NCBI GenBank assembly: GCA_964588335.1
Contig: CAZPOV010000017.1
Coordinates: 7,116 to 71,115 of the forward strand
DNA: 64,000 bases
Direction: 5' to 3'
From: JAGQZY01 sp964588335
Lineage (GTDB): Bacteria; Bdellovibrionota; Bdellovibrionia; Bdellovibrionales; JAGQZY01
Positions 1 through 8,320 of the stretch are shown piece by piece. The notes below the pieces were generated by a model that was given only the letters and a program-made list of their open reading frames with translations, made no database searches and had not been told where the DNA came from. Position numbers and translations under genes: made by a program. Positions within the stretch are counted from its first letter, which is position 1; every line of letters begins with the position of its first letter.

Positions 1-663
1 TTTTGGCATATACTCAGAGGTGTATTTGAAAATATCAGCGATGATTCGCATCGAATGTTCAGGCGGATAGATGTAGGTGTTTCGCACCATAAACTCTTTC
101 AGAATATCATTTTGGATGGTTCCAGAAAGATCTTTTTGAGCCACGCCTTGTTCTTCAGCAGCGACAATGTAGAGCGCTAACACCGGCAAAACGGCACCGT
201 TCATTGTCATCGAAACACTCATTTTATCGAGAGGAATACCCTGAAACAGGGTTCTCATATCCATGATCGAATCAACCGCCACTCCGGCCATACCGACGTC
301 GGCTTGCACACGTTCGTGGTCCGAGTCATAGCCTCGGTGTGTGGCTAAATCAAAAGCCACGGATAAGCCTTTTTGGCCGGCTGCCAAATTGCGACGATAA
401 AAAGCATTGCTATCTTCGGCGGTAGAGAATCCGGCGTACTGCCGAACTGTCCAGGGCCGAGTGCTGTACATGCTGGGATAAGGACCACGTAAAAAAGGCG
501 CAAAGCCTGGCAACGATTCCTTAGCTTGAAAAGCCTGACAATCGTCTTTTTGATAATAACTTTTGTAGTTAAGCCCCTCTGGAGAAACCCAAGTCGTGAC
601 TTTTGGCTCTGCAACCGGTGCCGCTGGCTGCCAAGCCATTTGAGAAAAATCCATTTTAGCCAT
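1..663 (-). CDS. mutB: Methylmalonyl-CoA mutase large subunit, N-terminal part (cut by window edge)
   Basis: This B12-dependent subunit interconverts methylmalonyl-CoA and succinyl-CoA, linking propionyl-CoA breakdown to the TCA cycle. Only the first 221 codons lie in the window; the rest runs off the left edge. The visible part carries the family hallmark RPWTVRQYAGFSTAEDSN, where the Tyr lies in the active site, followed by KGLSVAFDLATHRGYDSDH and VGMAGVAVDS from the substrate-binding barrel. The start ATG overlaps the stop of the small-subunit gene (TGATG), so the two subunits are probably translationally coupled. The C-terminal B12-binding domain would lie outside the window and cannot be checked. 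Identification is secure from the N-terminal sequence. Confidence 0.95.
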   Translation of the reverse strand, partial: MAKMDFSQMAWQPAAPVAEPKVTTWVSPEGLNYKSYYQKDDCQAFQAKESLPGFAPFLRGPYPSMYSTRPWTVRQYAGFSTAEDSNAFYRRNLAAGQKGLSVAFDLATHRGYDSDHERVQADVGMAGVAVDSIMDMRTLFQGIPLDKMSVSMTMNGAVLPVLALYIVAAEEQGVAQKDLSGTIQNDILKEFMVRNTYIYPPEHSMRIIADIFKYTSEYMPK

Positions 664-2339
664 CACTGGTCCTCCAACGCTAAGAAAATCTTTTCGTACA
701 CATAGGGAAGATTGACTTTCATATCGATGCTATAATCAAACCCTGGGATAATGCGCGTGCCCACCCAAAGTTTCACGGACACTTTCGACTTTGCAAGTGA
801 CTCTAAAAGACCTTTTACGAATTCCCCTTCGGGGTCTGACGCAACAATCGCCACCACCGGCCCATGAATCTCTTTTAAATCTTTCACTCTCTTGGCTTTC
901 AATCCCCCCAGGGCTAGCGCTTTTGTTACATTTTTTAATTTCGCAATAGACTGTGGACCATCTTCCACCAAAATCGGAATTTCTGGAGCTTGGCCTCGAG
1001 CTTCTCTTAATCGATCAGCACGATACTGCCAACTTTCAAAATAGCGAGCCAAACCAACGGGTACAAATCGGGCCACATCGCAAAGAGTTTGCGTCTCCCC
1101 TTCCGTGTACTGGCGCACCCACCAATCTTCGACATTGAAACATTGACTCTCTGTCGGTAATGGGCTCTCAGCACTGAGCGACTCACTCAAAGGATAATCG
1201 TTGACGCCGGTGATCACCCAGTCTCCAGCGGCAAAAGCCGCTTCTTGTAGTTTGGCTTCCACTTCAATCTGATCAAGAAGCCATCCCGAGCGCAACACCG
1301 ACCGAAGACCCTCTTTGTTTTCAATTTCAACAAAAAACTGCCAAGCTTTCTCAATCATCTGCTGTTCCAAATCCTGCACCGTGTAGCTACCGAGTAAGGG
1401 ATCGTTGACCTGGCCAAGAAAAGATTCCAATTCAAGAACCTCAGCAATATTTCTAGAGGTTCGAAAGCCCTGACGATTTTTCTTTAAAAATATGTCATAG
1501 GGGTACGCCACCACACCATCAGCGCCCGCCATTTTGGCGGCGGCTGTGATCGATGTCATTCTTAAAATATTATTCCAAGGTTCACGACTCCCAAGGTAAC
1601 GGGCTGCAGGTGTGGCAAACACAGGAAACGAAGAGGCTTCAAATTTATAGAGCTCAGCCAGTCGAGCCAATAAACTTTGCAAGGCCCGCAGTTTAGACAC
1701 TCCGTTGATAAGATGAGGCTTCATTGCCACTTCAAAAGAGAGACTTTGCAAAATCTCTTGATGACTTTGCTGCCCTTCATAGTCGTTAAGAAGTTGAACC
1801 ATTGAAGCCATTAAAATAGCCAACTGCTGAACGTCATTGGCACCACAAAGAGAATAGGGCTGACTGGTCAGGCGAAACAAAGCACACTCTTGATCGAAGG
1901 CGGCTGCAAAATGCTGTGAATCAATTTCCGCTTTAAACAATTTTGCTTTCCATAACCCCAAACTATAAGGGTCAATACCAGCGTTCATTCGAAAACAGCG
2001 CTTTTCTGTTAACAGAGCTTTTTTAAAGCCCGTCAGCCCCGGACTCGCAATCAGATAAATAAACGCATTTTTTGTCGAAAGCTTATCCGGCCATTCATCA
2101 TTGATCCAAACACCACAGCCAGGATTAGCAATAAATTCATCATCAAAAATCTCATCTTGATATGGTGTTATATTGTAAAAAACATGGGGTTGTGAACGCC
2201 ATTGGCTTTTTACTTTCGAATTGTCGGCTGTCGACAGCGGTTCGATCTCAAGTTGAGAGAACATATTATGGCAGTTGCTTAAGTTCTGCTTTTGATATAG
2301 TTCCGCGGTCGCTTTTTCCCAAGCCTCTATATTAGCCAT
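663..2339 (-). CDS. mutA: Methylmalonyl-CoA mutase small subunit
   Basis: This 558-residue protein is the partner subunit of the adjacent mutB product. It has the mutase barrel in the first ~400 residues (for example AARYLGSREPWNNILRMTS and a GSYTVQDLEQQMIEKAW segment). A degenerate cobalamin-domain fold follows at about 430-558, without the DxHxxG cobalt-ligating motif, as is usual for catalytically inactive small subunits of heterodimeric mutases. The start is well supported by a GGAGGTGGG ribosome-binding site directly before ATG. The gene is shorter than many MutA proteins (around 600-640 residues). The pair forms a two-gene operon; no meaB or epimerase gene is visible in the window. Confidence 0.92.
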   Translation of the reverse strand: MANIEAWEKATAELYQKQNLSNCHNMFSQLEIEPLSTADNSKVKSQWRSQPHVFYNITPYQDEIFDDEFIANPGCGVWINDEWPDKLSTKNAFIYLIASPGLTGFKKALLTEKRCFRMNAGIDPYSLGLWKAKLFKAEIDSQHFAAAFDQECALFRLTSQPYSLCGANDVQQLAILMASMVQLLNDYEGQQSHQEILQSLSFEVAMKPHLINGVSKLRALQSLLARLAELYKFEASSFPVFATPAARYLGSREPWNNILRMTSITAAAKMAGADGVVAYPYDIFLKKNRQGFRTSRNIAEVLELESFLGQVNDPLLGSYTVQDLEQQMIEKAWQFFVEIENKEGLRSVLRSGWLLDQIEVEAKLQEAAFAAGDWVITGVNDYPLSESLSAESPLPTESQCFNVEDWWVRQYTEGETQTLCDVARFVPVGLARYFESWQYRADRLREARGQAPEIPILVEDGPQSIAKLKNVTKALALGGLKAKRVKDLKEIHGPVVAIVASDPEGEFVKGLLESLAKSKVSVKLWVGTRIIPGFDYSIDMKVNLPYVYEKIFLALEDQ

Positions 2340-2592
2340 CCCACCTCCAAAGCCATGGTTCTACCAAAACCTGACCAGAAAAGAACTCTTGCGCCGCTTC
2401 ACGGCACCTCTCCAAGTGGCCCAAAAAGGGGCTTTCAGGCGGATCACCAATGAATTTTGATTTAATTTTTTTAGCAAATTGACGATAGGAACTGTGCAAC
2501 CATTGATTGATAACTTGAAAGGCAACTTGGCAACCATGAATCCAACCGGAACCATCGCTCATTTGATAACCAGCAGTCCTCTCAGATCTCAA
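2332..2592 (-). CDS. Possible small ORF upstream of mutA, unknown
   Basis: An 86-codon open frame starting at TTG ends inside the mutA start region, overlapping it by 8 bases, with the mutA ribosome-binding site inside its last codons. That arrangement is typical of translational coupling. The product is Trp-rich near its C-terminus (EPWLWRWDG) and matches no family I recognise. Against it: the start codon is weak, no ribosome-binding site was seen, and it is antisense to the region just before the PilZ gene. It may be a chance reading frame in the mutA leader. Confidence 0.25.
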   Translation of the reverse strand: MRSERTAGYQMSDGSGWIHGCQVAFQVINQWLHSSYRQFAKKIKSKFIGDPPESPFLGHLERCREAAQEFFSGQVLVEPWLWRWDG

Positions 2593-2598
2593 ATTGAG

Positions 2599-3084
2599 AT
2601 GTCGAATTGGGAGTTTTTTCCTGGTGTTCTAATGCTTCTTTTTCTCGGCGCTGGACTGTCACACTTGTACAATCAAAAAAAACACAAGCGCGGCTATGCT
2701 AACACCCAACGCTCCGAACGATACCGTATGTCTTTGCCTCTAGTAATCAACACGCCGGTGACACAAGAGTTTTCGGTCCGTACATTTGATGTTTCGTTAA
2801 CAGGCGCGTTTTTACCCTATGACGACCTAAAAAATAGCATGGCTTTCACCAGTTTGGTTGGTAAACGTTCGGGCATTAAAGTGGGCGACTTGGTCGACAT
2901 CAAAGTTTATATCGGTCGTTTTTCTCAGTTCAACTGTCAAGCCCGAGTGATTCGCTATAACTTTTCGGATAATAATTTACCCCCAAAAGGCATTGGAATT
3001 GAATTTGTCAATCTGAGTAAAAAGAATAAAAAGCTTCTGCAAAATCTTATTCTTCAGCAGAAGCAAGAGCAGGACGTCGCTTAA
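2599..3084 (+). CDS. Membrane-anchored PilZ-domain protein
   Basis: PilZ domains bind cyclic di-GMP. From the chosen ATG the protein is 161 residues. A single hydrophobic segment spans about 7-22 (PGVLMLLFLGAGLSHL), followed by a basic stretch, then a PilZ domain. That domain shows an Arg cluster at 38-43 (RSERYR) and the DVSLTG motif at 64-69, the two sequence elements used for c-di-GMP binding in the family. The gene diverges from mutA and converges with the large lipoprotein gene, overlapping that gene's end by 4 bases. The start is uncertain: in-frame TTG at 2479 and ATG at 2536 are alternatives and no site has a good ribosome-binding site. I chose 2599 because it places the membrane anchor at the very N-terminus. 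Effector role unknown. Confidence 0.8.
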   Translation: MSNWEFFPGVLMLLFLGAGLSHLYNQKKHKRGYANTQRSERYRMSLPLVINTPVTQEFSVRTFDVSLTGAFLPYDDLKNSMAFTSLVGKRSGIKVGDLVDIKVYIGRFSQFNCQARVIRYNFSDNNLPPKGIGIEFVNLSKKNKKLLQNLILQQKQEQDVA

Positions 3085-5990
3085 AGGGATTCCCAAAGAT
3101 TTCTTAAACCCTCTCGCACATCATGGATGGTTTGCCCACCCCTTTCTAAAAGAGTTGCGTCTTCTTCTTCGCCCAAGGCGCAATCTTGTGCAGCGCCTTG
3201 AACCCCAGAAAACCTCTTTTCTGGAAAGGTCGGAGGAAAGCCACAGTGAGTGCTGCGGGGTCCGTCAGTGAACTCCTCATAAATTTCAATCATGGTCTGC
3301 CTAGACGTCGCCTCAGGGTCCTCACTGTAATCAGGAACCGTGAACAGGCGATACTTATTATCTCTGAAGAAATCGTAAACATTAGGAAAGATGTTTTCAT
3401 TACAAAATAGCTCACGTCCCCAGCGGCAAAAGACCTGAGTCGGATCTTCTCGACAGTCCGGCGGCGTCGGCGAACTCAAACTATCAAACAGTTCCTGACG
3501 ACGGTTGACAATAAAATTCTGGACTCGCTGTCGGTGCGATTCCAAAGTGATCTTAGATAAGGCAGAAAAAACTTTTAACACGTCACCCGGATCGGCTTTG
3601 GTTTCCTTAAATGCCACGTTTTCATTGATCTCAAACAGGATCCAAGCAAACGAGGCCGAACCACAAACATCGTTGGCATCCAACGGCAAATTGCCTCTTC
3701 TTAGTAAATGGATAAATATTTTTGGAGCCATACAATCGAGTATCTGTTGTTGACTGGCATCACTTCCACAGGCGCGCCGAATGATCCAATCATTATCGGC
3801 AAGAACTTCTGGCTTCTTGTTCACCAAAAAGTCTAAAATAAGGGGACGAAAATGAATCTCAGCTCGTCGCAATTCCGAATCGCCCGGACTGGTTTCAATG
3901 CCATCGGCATAGCCATTGCGATGCTCTCGATCAAACATATAAAATATCGCCTGCAAATAAGACAGAATAGAAACTGTTGTTCGTATCTCACTGAGATCAT
4001 AGGGTTTCTCGCGAATCACACCGGCTCGTGCCGCCACTTCTAAAGAACGAAGAAAAACCGTTTTCTCTAAGCTGCTCGCTTCGCGCCAATAGTTGGCTAT
4101 TGTCGATAGGTGTCCAAAGTAGGTTAAGAAATTCTCTCTCAAAAACTGGCGAACGCAATTGGCATCAATAACCTGGTAGCCATGGACTCCTGTCACATCA
4201 CGTGCACACTGGTTTGTTTTTGGCAGATCTTCATAAATCCAATCAGCCAGTTGACCAGCAGACATGGCCACCGACAGATACTCAAAGCCCTCATAAAAAT
4301 CCAACTGATTATCGGAATTCTTCTGGGTCGAAAAATTGTTGGTTTCACGAAAAGCTCGAAAACCAGAATCATCGACCCGAGAGTCCATGAACGCCATCTC
4401 GACACCAAGAATTCGTATGGATTCGTAAATCTCTTGGGCCTGCTGATCGGTCACACTGTAGCGCAAGGGGTTGGTCTCATTCACATTGAACGGCTTCATG
4501 AAAAGCTCAACCAAAAGCGAAATAGAATTTGAGACCGTCAGCTCCTGGTAGGAAAAGTGGGTGATATCCCGGCTGTACTGAATACGGTTATTGCTGTCCC
4601 ACTGGTGAGCACTCAACTCTTTACCGTCTTCATGTTTACGGAACATTTCATACCACTCATCGAGATACGGCGAATTCGGCAGATTGTCCTGATAATTAAG
4701 AAGAGAAACTGTATCATCATCAGTATTGGCGAACAAAGTGTTAACAATCTGTTGTCGGCGCACCCATTTGTTTAAGCGACTTCGAATATATTGGACTTTC
4801 TCCATTGTGAAAGCCGAATCATCCGGCCCTCCTGGATTCAGCCATTTTCGTGAGAAACCTCGAATAAAATAACTTAAAGTTCCTGCCGTTAAATTACCAT
4901 TCATTATTTCTGCATCTTCCAAGGACAGCAGCACATCCCGTAGTCGGTCCATAGACAGGGACTGATTGGGCTGAGACCGGATGGCATAGGTCAGCACAGC
5001 CTCACCGGAATTGTAAATATCATTCAGTGCACGCAGCCCCACTCCTTTAAAAACACTCGAATCTTTTAACTGCGCTGGTACGCGAGTGATGAAACTTAAT
5101 AAAGTACCGACGTTGTTAAAAACACCTTCCTCGGATTCATCTTGTAAGAAATAATCGAAACGGGTCAGTGACTCGTAAGTCAACACAGCCTGTCGCGTAA
5201 AAAGACTGAGATTGCCTCGCTTTAAGGTTTCACCATTTTCATAAACCACCATATTTTTAAAAGTTTGAATCAAGTTCAAATATTTTAAATAGCTAGCAGC
5301 ATCACTTCCAAATAACTCCTGAAATAAGAATTCTGAAATTTCAACGATATTAAGGTTTCGGCGTCCCTGATAAGCATCCAGACCAGATAAAACCGTGCCG
5401 ATCTCGTGCTTCAGGGCTTCAAAGGCTTCATCAAACTGCCGGTAGCCGTCTTCGTCCCGAGGCAAGGGCTGTATGCGCAACCAAGTCTTCCGATGCGGTA
5501 AGAGATTTTTTAATCCATTGGTAACCAATGGCAACAGCTCTTGAATTGTTCTTAATTCCTGCTTCGAAATTGTCTCTTTGTCGCCACCAATTAAAAAGGC
5601 CTTCAATCGTATATAACCGCGAATGCGATCGGCTGTGATTTGAACCTCTGGATGAAACCTCTTGATCAGCTGTTCAATGTTCTCGGCTGAGAAATCATTG
5701 GATTCGACCCGACCACTCTTGGTGTATGTCACAAAAGACTCGAGGGCCTCACTATAACAATTCGAGAACTCGTTAATCTTGCCAGTAGTCAGATCCTCGA
5801 CCTCTTGTCTGGAGAAATAATCGGCCATGGTCTGATTGACTCGACCGACACAAGAGCCAATTTGCCCACTGTATTCAATTTCTGTCTCCTTTTTCTTTTC
5901 TCCAAAAAAGTAAGAACAGTGAACGACGGCCAAACAAAAGCTTGAAAGTAAAATGAGGCGAATGACTTTTAAGGATCGCTTAGAAAGCAT
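3081..5990 (-). CDS. Very large putative lipoprotein, unknown function
   Basis: A 969-residue exported protein of no family I recognise. Its N-terminus has Lys/Arg residues, a hydrophobic core (VIRLILLSSFCLAVV) and a Cys. The lipobox would read VVHC, whose His at -1 is unusual, so lipidation is likely but not certain. The rest is predicted largely helical and soluble, with scattered Cys and charged repeats but no clear catalytic motif. The start at 5990 is chosen for a GGAGG ribosome-binding site 6 bases upstream; a further in-frame start at 6005 lies inside the preceding gene. It overlaps the upstream barrel gene by 11 bases, so the two are almost certainly co-translated. A periplasmic or outer-membrane partner for that barrel is an inference. 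Confidence 0.85.
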   Translation of the reverse strand: MLSKRSLKVIRLILLSSFCLAVVHCSYFFGEKKKETEIEYSGQIGSCVGRVNQTMADYFSRQEVEDLTTGKINEFSNCYSEALESFVTYTKSGRVESNDFSAENIEQLIKRFHPEVQITADRIRGYIRLKAFLIGGDKETISKQELRTIQELLPLVTNGLKNLLPHRKTWLRIQPLPRDEDGYRQFDEAFEALKHEIGTVLSGLDAYQGRRNLNIVEISEFLFQELFGSDAASYLKYLNLIQTFKNMVVYENGETLKRGNLSLFTRQAVLTYESLTRFDYFLQDESEEGVFNNVGTLLSFITRVPAQLKDSSVFKGVGLRALNDIYNSGEAVLTYAIRSQPNQSLSMDRLRDVLLSLEDAEIMNGNLTAGTLSYFIRGFSRKWLNPGGPDDSAFTMEKVQYIRSRLNKWVRRQQIVNTLFANTDDDTVSLLNYQDNLPNSPYLDEWYEMFRKHEDGKELSAHQWDSNNRIQYSRDITHFSYQELTVSNSISLLVELFMKPFNVNETNPLRYSVTDQQAQEIYESIRILGVEMAFMDSRVDDSGFRAFRETNNFSTQKNSDNQLDFYEGFEYLSVAMSAGQLADWIYEDLPKTNQCARDVTGVHGYQVIDANCVRQFLRENFLTYFGHLSTIANYWREASSLEKTVFLRSLEVAARAGVIREKPYDLSEIRTTVSILSYLQAIFYMFDREHRNGYADGIETSPGDSELRRAEIHFRPLILDFLVNKKPEVLADNDWIIRRACGSDASQQQILDCMAPKIFIHLLRRGNLPLDANDVCGSASFAWILFEINENVAFKETKADPGDVLKVFSALSKITLESHRQRVQNFIVNRRQELFDSLSSPTPPDCREDPTQVFCRWGRELFCNENIFPNVYDFFRDNKYRLFTVPDYSEDPEATSRQTMIEIYEEFTDGPRSTHCGFPPTFPEKRFSGVQGAAQDCALGEEEDATLLERGGQTIHDVREGLRNLWESL

Positions 5991-7380
5991 AATGGCCTCC
6001 AACAAAACAGCGATCGTTGTTCTGATAAGTACTCATATAGTCGGAGCCGATGATAAACTCCTCAGATCCGCCAAAAAAATCACATCGATTAAATAACTCA
6101 AGACCTTTTGAAATCGACCATCGAATATCGGAACTCAGCCAAATGTTATCGTTGTTGATACTTTGAGTATAAGCTAAAGAGGCATTCACACGATAAAGGC
6201 TTTGGGTTTTAAAAAGCAAGCCTTCCCATTTCAACTGCATGGCTTCTTCAAAACGATTGCGTCCCAAAAAGGTCGAAATCTGTGAGCTAGCGAAGGTTCC
6301 ACCAATTTTTGTTGGTTGGCGGTCAACCTTGATATATCCAAACCAAACTTTCTGAGTCGGACTGATTCGAAACAACTGTGTCGCCGAAAAAATGTTCTGA
6401 TCAGGAAGTATTGGGAAAGTCGTACCGGCGGGAATATCGTAGTCTATATTGCCTTCATAAATCCAAGATAAGACAGTTTTATAATTATTAAAGTTCCAAC
6501 CGATATCGACACCGGCGACTTGGTGAGTTGCGACTCTTGGCAGAACGGTGATGTCGCCATTGAAAGTGGTTAAATTCAAAGCTCCTTCGAAGGGTAAAAG
6601 CAACTCGTTGCGGGGTTTGTTTAGATAAAAACTGTTAAACAACCAACCCCTTTTATTGATGGGGGTTCCCAATAAAAAACCCCATGATTTTTGGCTGATC
6701 ACTTCCCTGGTTTTTGGCACATCAATGTCGTAGGTCAGTTCGGCTTTTTCATCATTCAAGTTTATGACTTCAACAGGTTCATTGAACCAAGGATTACTGG
6801 AAGTGATTTTACCATTACTCAACTCATAGGAAGGGCCTTGCGTTGGGATATACAGAAGGGATCCAAACAGCGTCAGCTCAAAGGTTTTTTCGGCCAATGG
6901 AATACTGACGAAAACTCCCGTCAAACCTTGAGTCTCCGGCCGTGCCTCATTCCACTTGAAGATGGGCTGGGTGACGCCCAGATTCCAAAACTCATCGGCA
7001 AAAGACCAATCATACAGGGCTCGGCCGATGGTTAAATGACTTTTTCCAATGTGACCCAGGCGATAGTAGAACTGGGGCATTTTAACGTAGGAATCCGCCG
7101 TATCAGCAACCAATCCTCCGGCTCCCACATCCAACCAAAGCTGACTTGATGACCATGTATTTTGGATCAGTAAATTTACAAACCCCTGACCATTATTGGC
7201 ACTACTGTTCGTAAAATAGAGATCACCCCCCACTCCCACATCAACAATGGAGCCAAATTCGGCTTGAACTGTGCTTGTTTTCAATAAAACAGCGACAAAA
7301 CCAACAATAAGCAGAGCCCCGCTTCTTCGAAGCGTTTGGAATTTCTTTAAAAAACTTAATAATTTCAAAGACCTGCTCAT
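5980..7380 (-). CDS. Outer-membrane beta-barrel protein, porin-like
   Basis: This 466-residue protein has a signal peptide (basic N-terminus, hydrophobic stretch at about 23-36, cleavage near VQA-EF). Alternating hydrophobic strands typical of a 14-18-stranded barrel follow, and the C-terminus ends in Phe (GGHYAF), the usual BAM recognition signature. Strand-like segments such as WLDVGAGGLVADTADSYVKMPQFYYRLG and repeated aromatic girdles support an outer-membrane location. I do not recognise a specific family or substrate. It is the first gene of a two-gene unit; its last codons contain the ribosome-binding site for the large lipoprotein. A GGGTAG site precedes the start. Confidence 0.8.
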   Translation of the reverse strand: MSRSLKLLSFLKKFQTLRRSGALLIVGFVAVLLKTSTVQAEFGSIVDVGVGGDLYFTNSSANNGQGFVNLLIQNTWSSSQLWLDVGAGGLVADTADSYVKMPQFYYRLGHIGKSHLTIGRALYDWSFADEFWNLGVTQPIFKWNEARPETQGLTGVFVSIPLAEKTFELTLFGSLLYIPTQGPSYELSNGKITSSNPWFNEPVEVINLNDEKAELTYDIDVPKTREVISQKSWGFLLGTPINKRGWLFNSFYLNKPRNELLLPFEGALNLTTFNGDITVLPRVATHQVAGVDIGWNFNNYKTVLSWIYEGNIDYDIPAGTTFPILPDQNIFSATQLFRISPTQKVWFGYIKVDRQPTKIGGTFASSQISTFLGRNRFEEAMQLKWEGLLFKTQSLYRVNASLAYTQSINNDNIWLSSDIRWSISKGLELFNRCDFFGGSEEFIIGSDYMSTYQNNDRCFVGGHYAF

Positions 7381-7633
7381 ACTACCCTAATTTAATTGCG
7401 ATTTCCGTTCCATTGTAACCCCTCTAGTTTTTATTTCAGCAACGCCTGGTGATTGGGGTGTAAAAAATCTAGACAGTGAAATGTGTGAATCCATTAGAAA
7501 AACGGCTAAAGCCCCCTGTTGGCGCCGCCTCGGTACGCCGGTTAATGAAAACAGAATCACAAAAAAATGATGCTGAACAATCAAAAATCCGGGGTGTGTA
7601 AGCATTGCAGGGGGAAGTCTTTTTAAAACGAAA

Positions 7634-8320
7634 TTAAAGGCGTGGAGGCAGGTCTGAAATGATGCTGGCGGCCCCGCGGCGGAGGTAGTCTTGCGCTCTA
7701 TTATGGTCGTTGACCGTCCAGACCATCAACGGTCTTTCGTAATACAAAAGCAGCTCACGGTGGTATTCATCATCAATCAATTTGTAATGGCAGTTAATAA
7801 AGTGCGGATCCGCCAGTTTGATCCACCAGTCAAAGGCTCGCCCTCTTAAAACCTTGGGATCCCCGACAATAAAAGCTCGAGGAACGGTTGGAGCCAATTT
7901 CTTTATCCAGTGCAAAACCATAGGGTTGAAAGAAGAAATCAGGACTTTCTTGTTAACGTTAAAGTCTTTTAATGTTTTTAGAAGCTCGTAGGAAATTCCG
8001 TAACTCCACCAGCCTTTCGACTTCACTTCAATATTCAAATACTTTGGAACCTCATCGCTCTCTAATACTTCAATCAAGGTTGGAATGTTGAGTCCCGAAA
8101 GGTCCTCACTTTTGGTTTGCGAAACATCCTGCTCGACATGAAAGAAGCGCTTCAACGACCAGTCGTGTACAACGTGCAAAACACCATCACGGCTTCTTTG
8201 CACATCCAACTCAACCATTGAGCACTCCATGATCTTAGCCTGGCGAAAAGCTTCCATGGTGTTCTCTCGAATCCCCTCTTTCCAAAAGCCACGGTGTAAC
8301 TGCCACTTTGGGAAGTCCAT
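7634..8320 (-). CDS. Glycerophosphodiester phosphodiesterase (GDPD family)
   Basis: GDPD enzymes hydrolyse glycerophosphodiesters to glycerol 3-phosphate and an alcohol, using a metal ion in a TIM barrel. The 228-residue protein has the family signature: HRG at 9-11, ENT at 19-21, the metal ligands E37 and D39 in VELDV, HD at 52-53, a later EVK, and the C-terminal VWTVND followed by a repeat-end DLPPRL. There is no signal peptide, so it should be cytoplasmic (UgpQ-like). Its start codon overlaps the stop of the AsmA-like gene (TAATG), placing it third in a greA-asmA-GDPD operon. Substrate specificity is not visible. Confidence 0.9.
   Translation of the reverse strand: MDFPKWQLHRGFWKEGIRENTMEAFRQAKIMECSMVELDVQRSRDGVLHVVHDWSLKRFFHVEQDVSQTKSEDLSGLNIPTLIEVLESDEVPKYLNIEVKSKGWWSYGISYELLKTLKDFNVNKKVLISSFNPMVLHWIKKLAPTVPRAFIVGDPKVLRGRAFDWWIKLADPHFINCHYKLIDDEYHRELLLYYERPLMVWTVNDHNRAQDYLRRGAASIISDLPPRL

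Noticed and set aside
2340..2598. B12 riboswitch before mutA
   Set aside because: No B12-box-like conserved sequence was recognised; mutase genes use B12 but are not usually controlled this way.
7387..7605. 72-codon frame upstream of the barrel gene
   Set aside because: Lies in the probable leader and promoter region, low-complexity start, no ribosome-binding site and no recognisable protein pattern.
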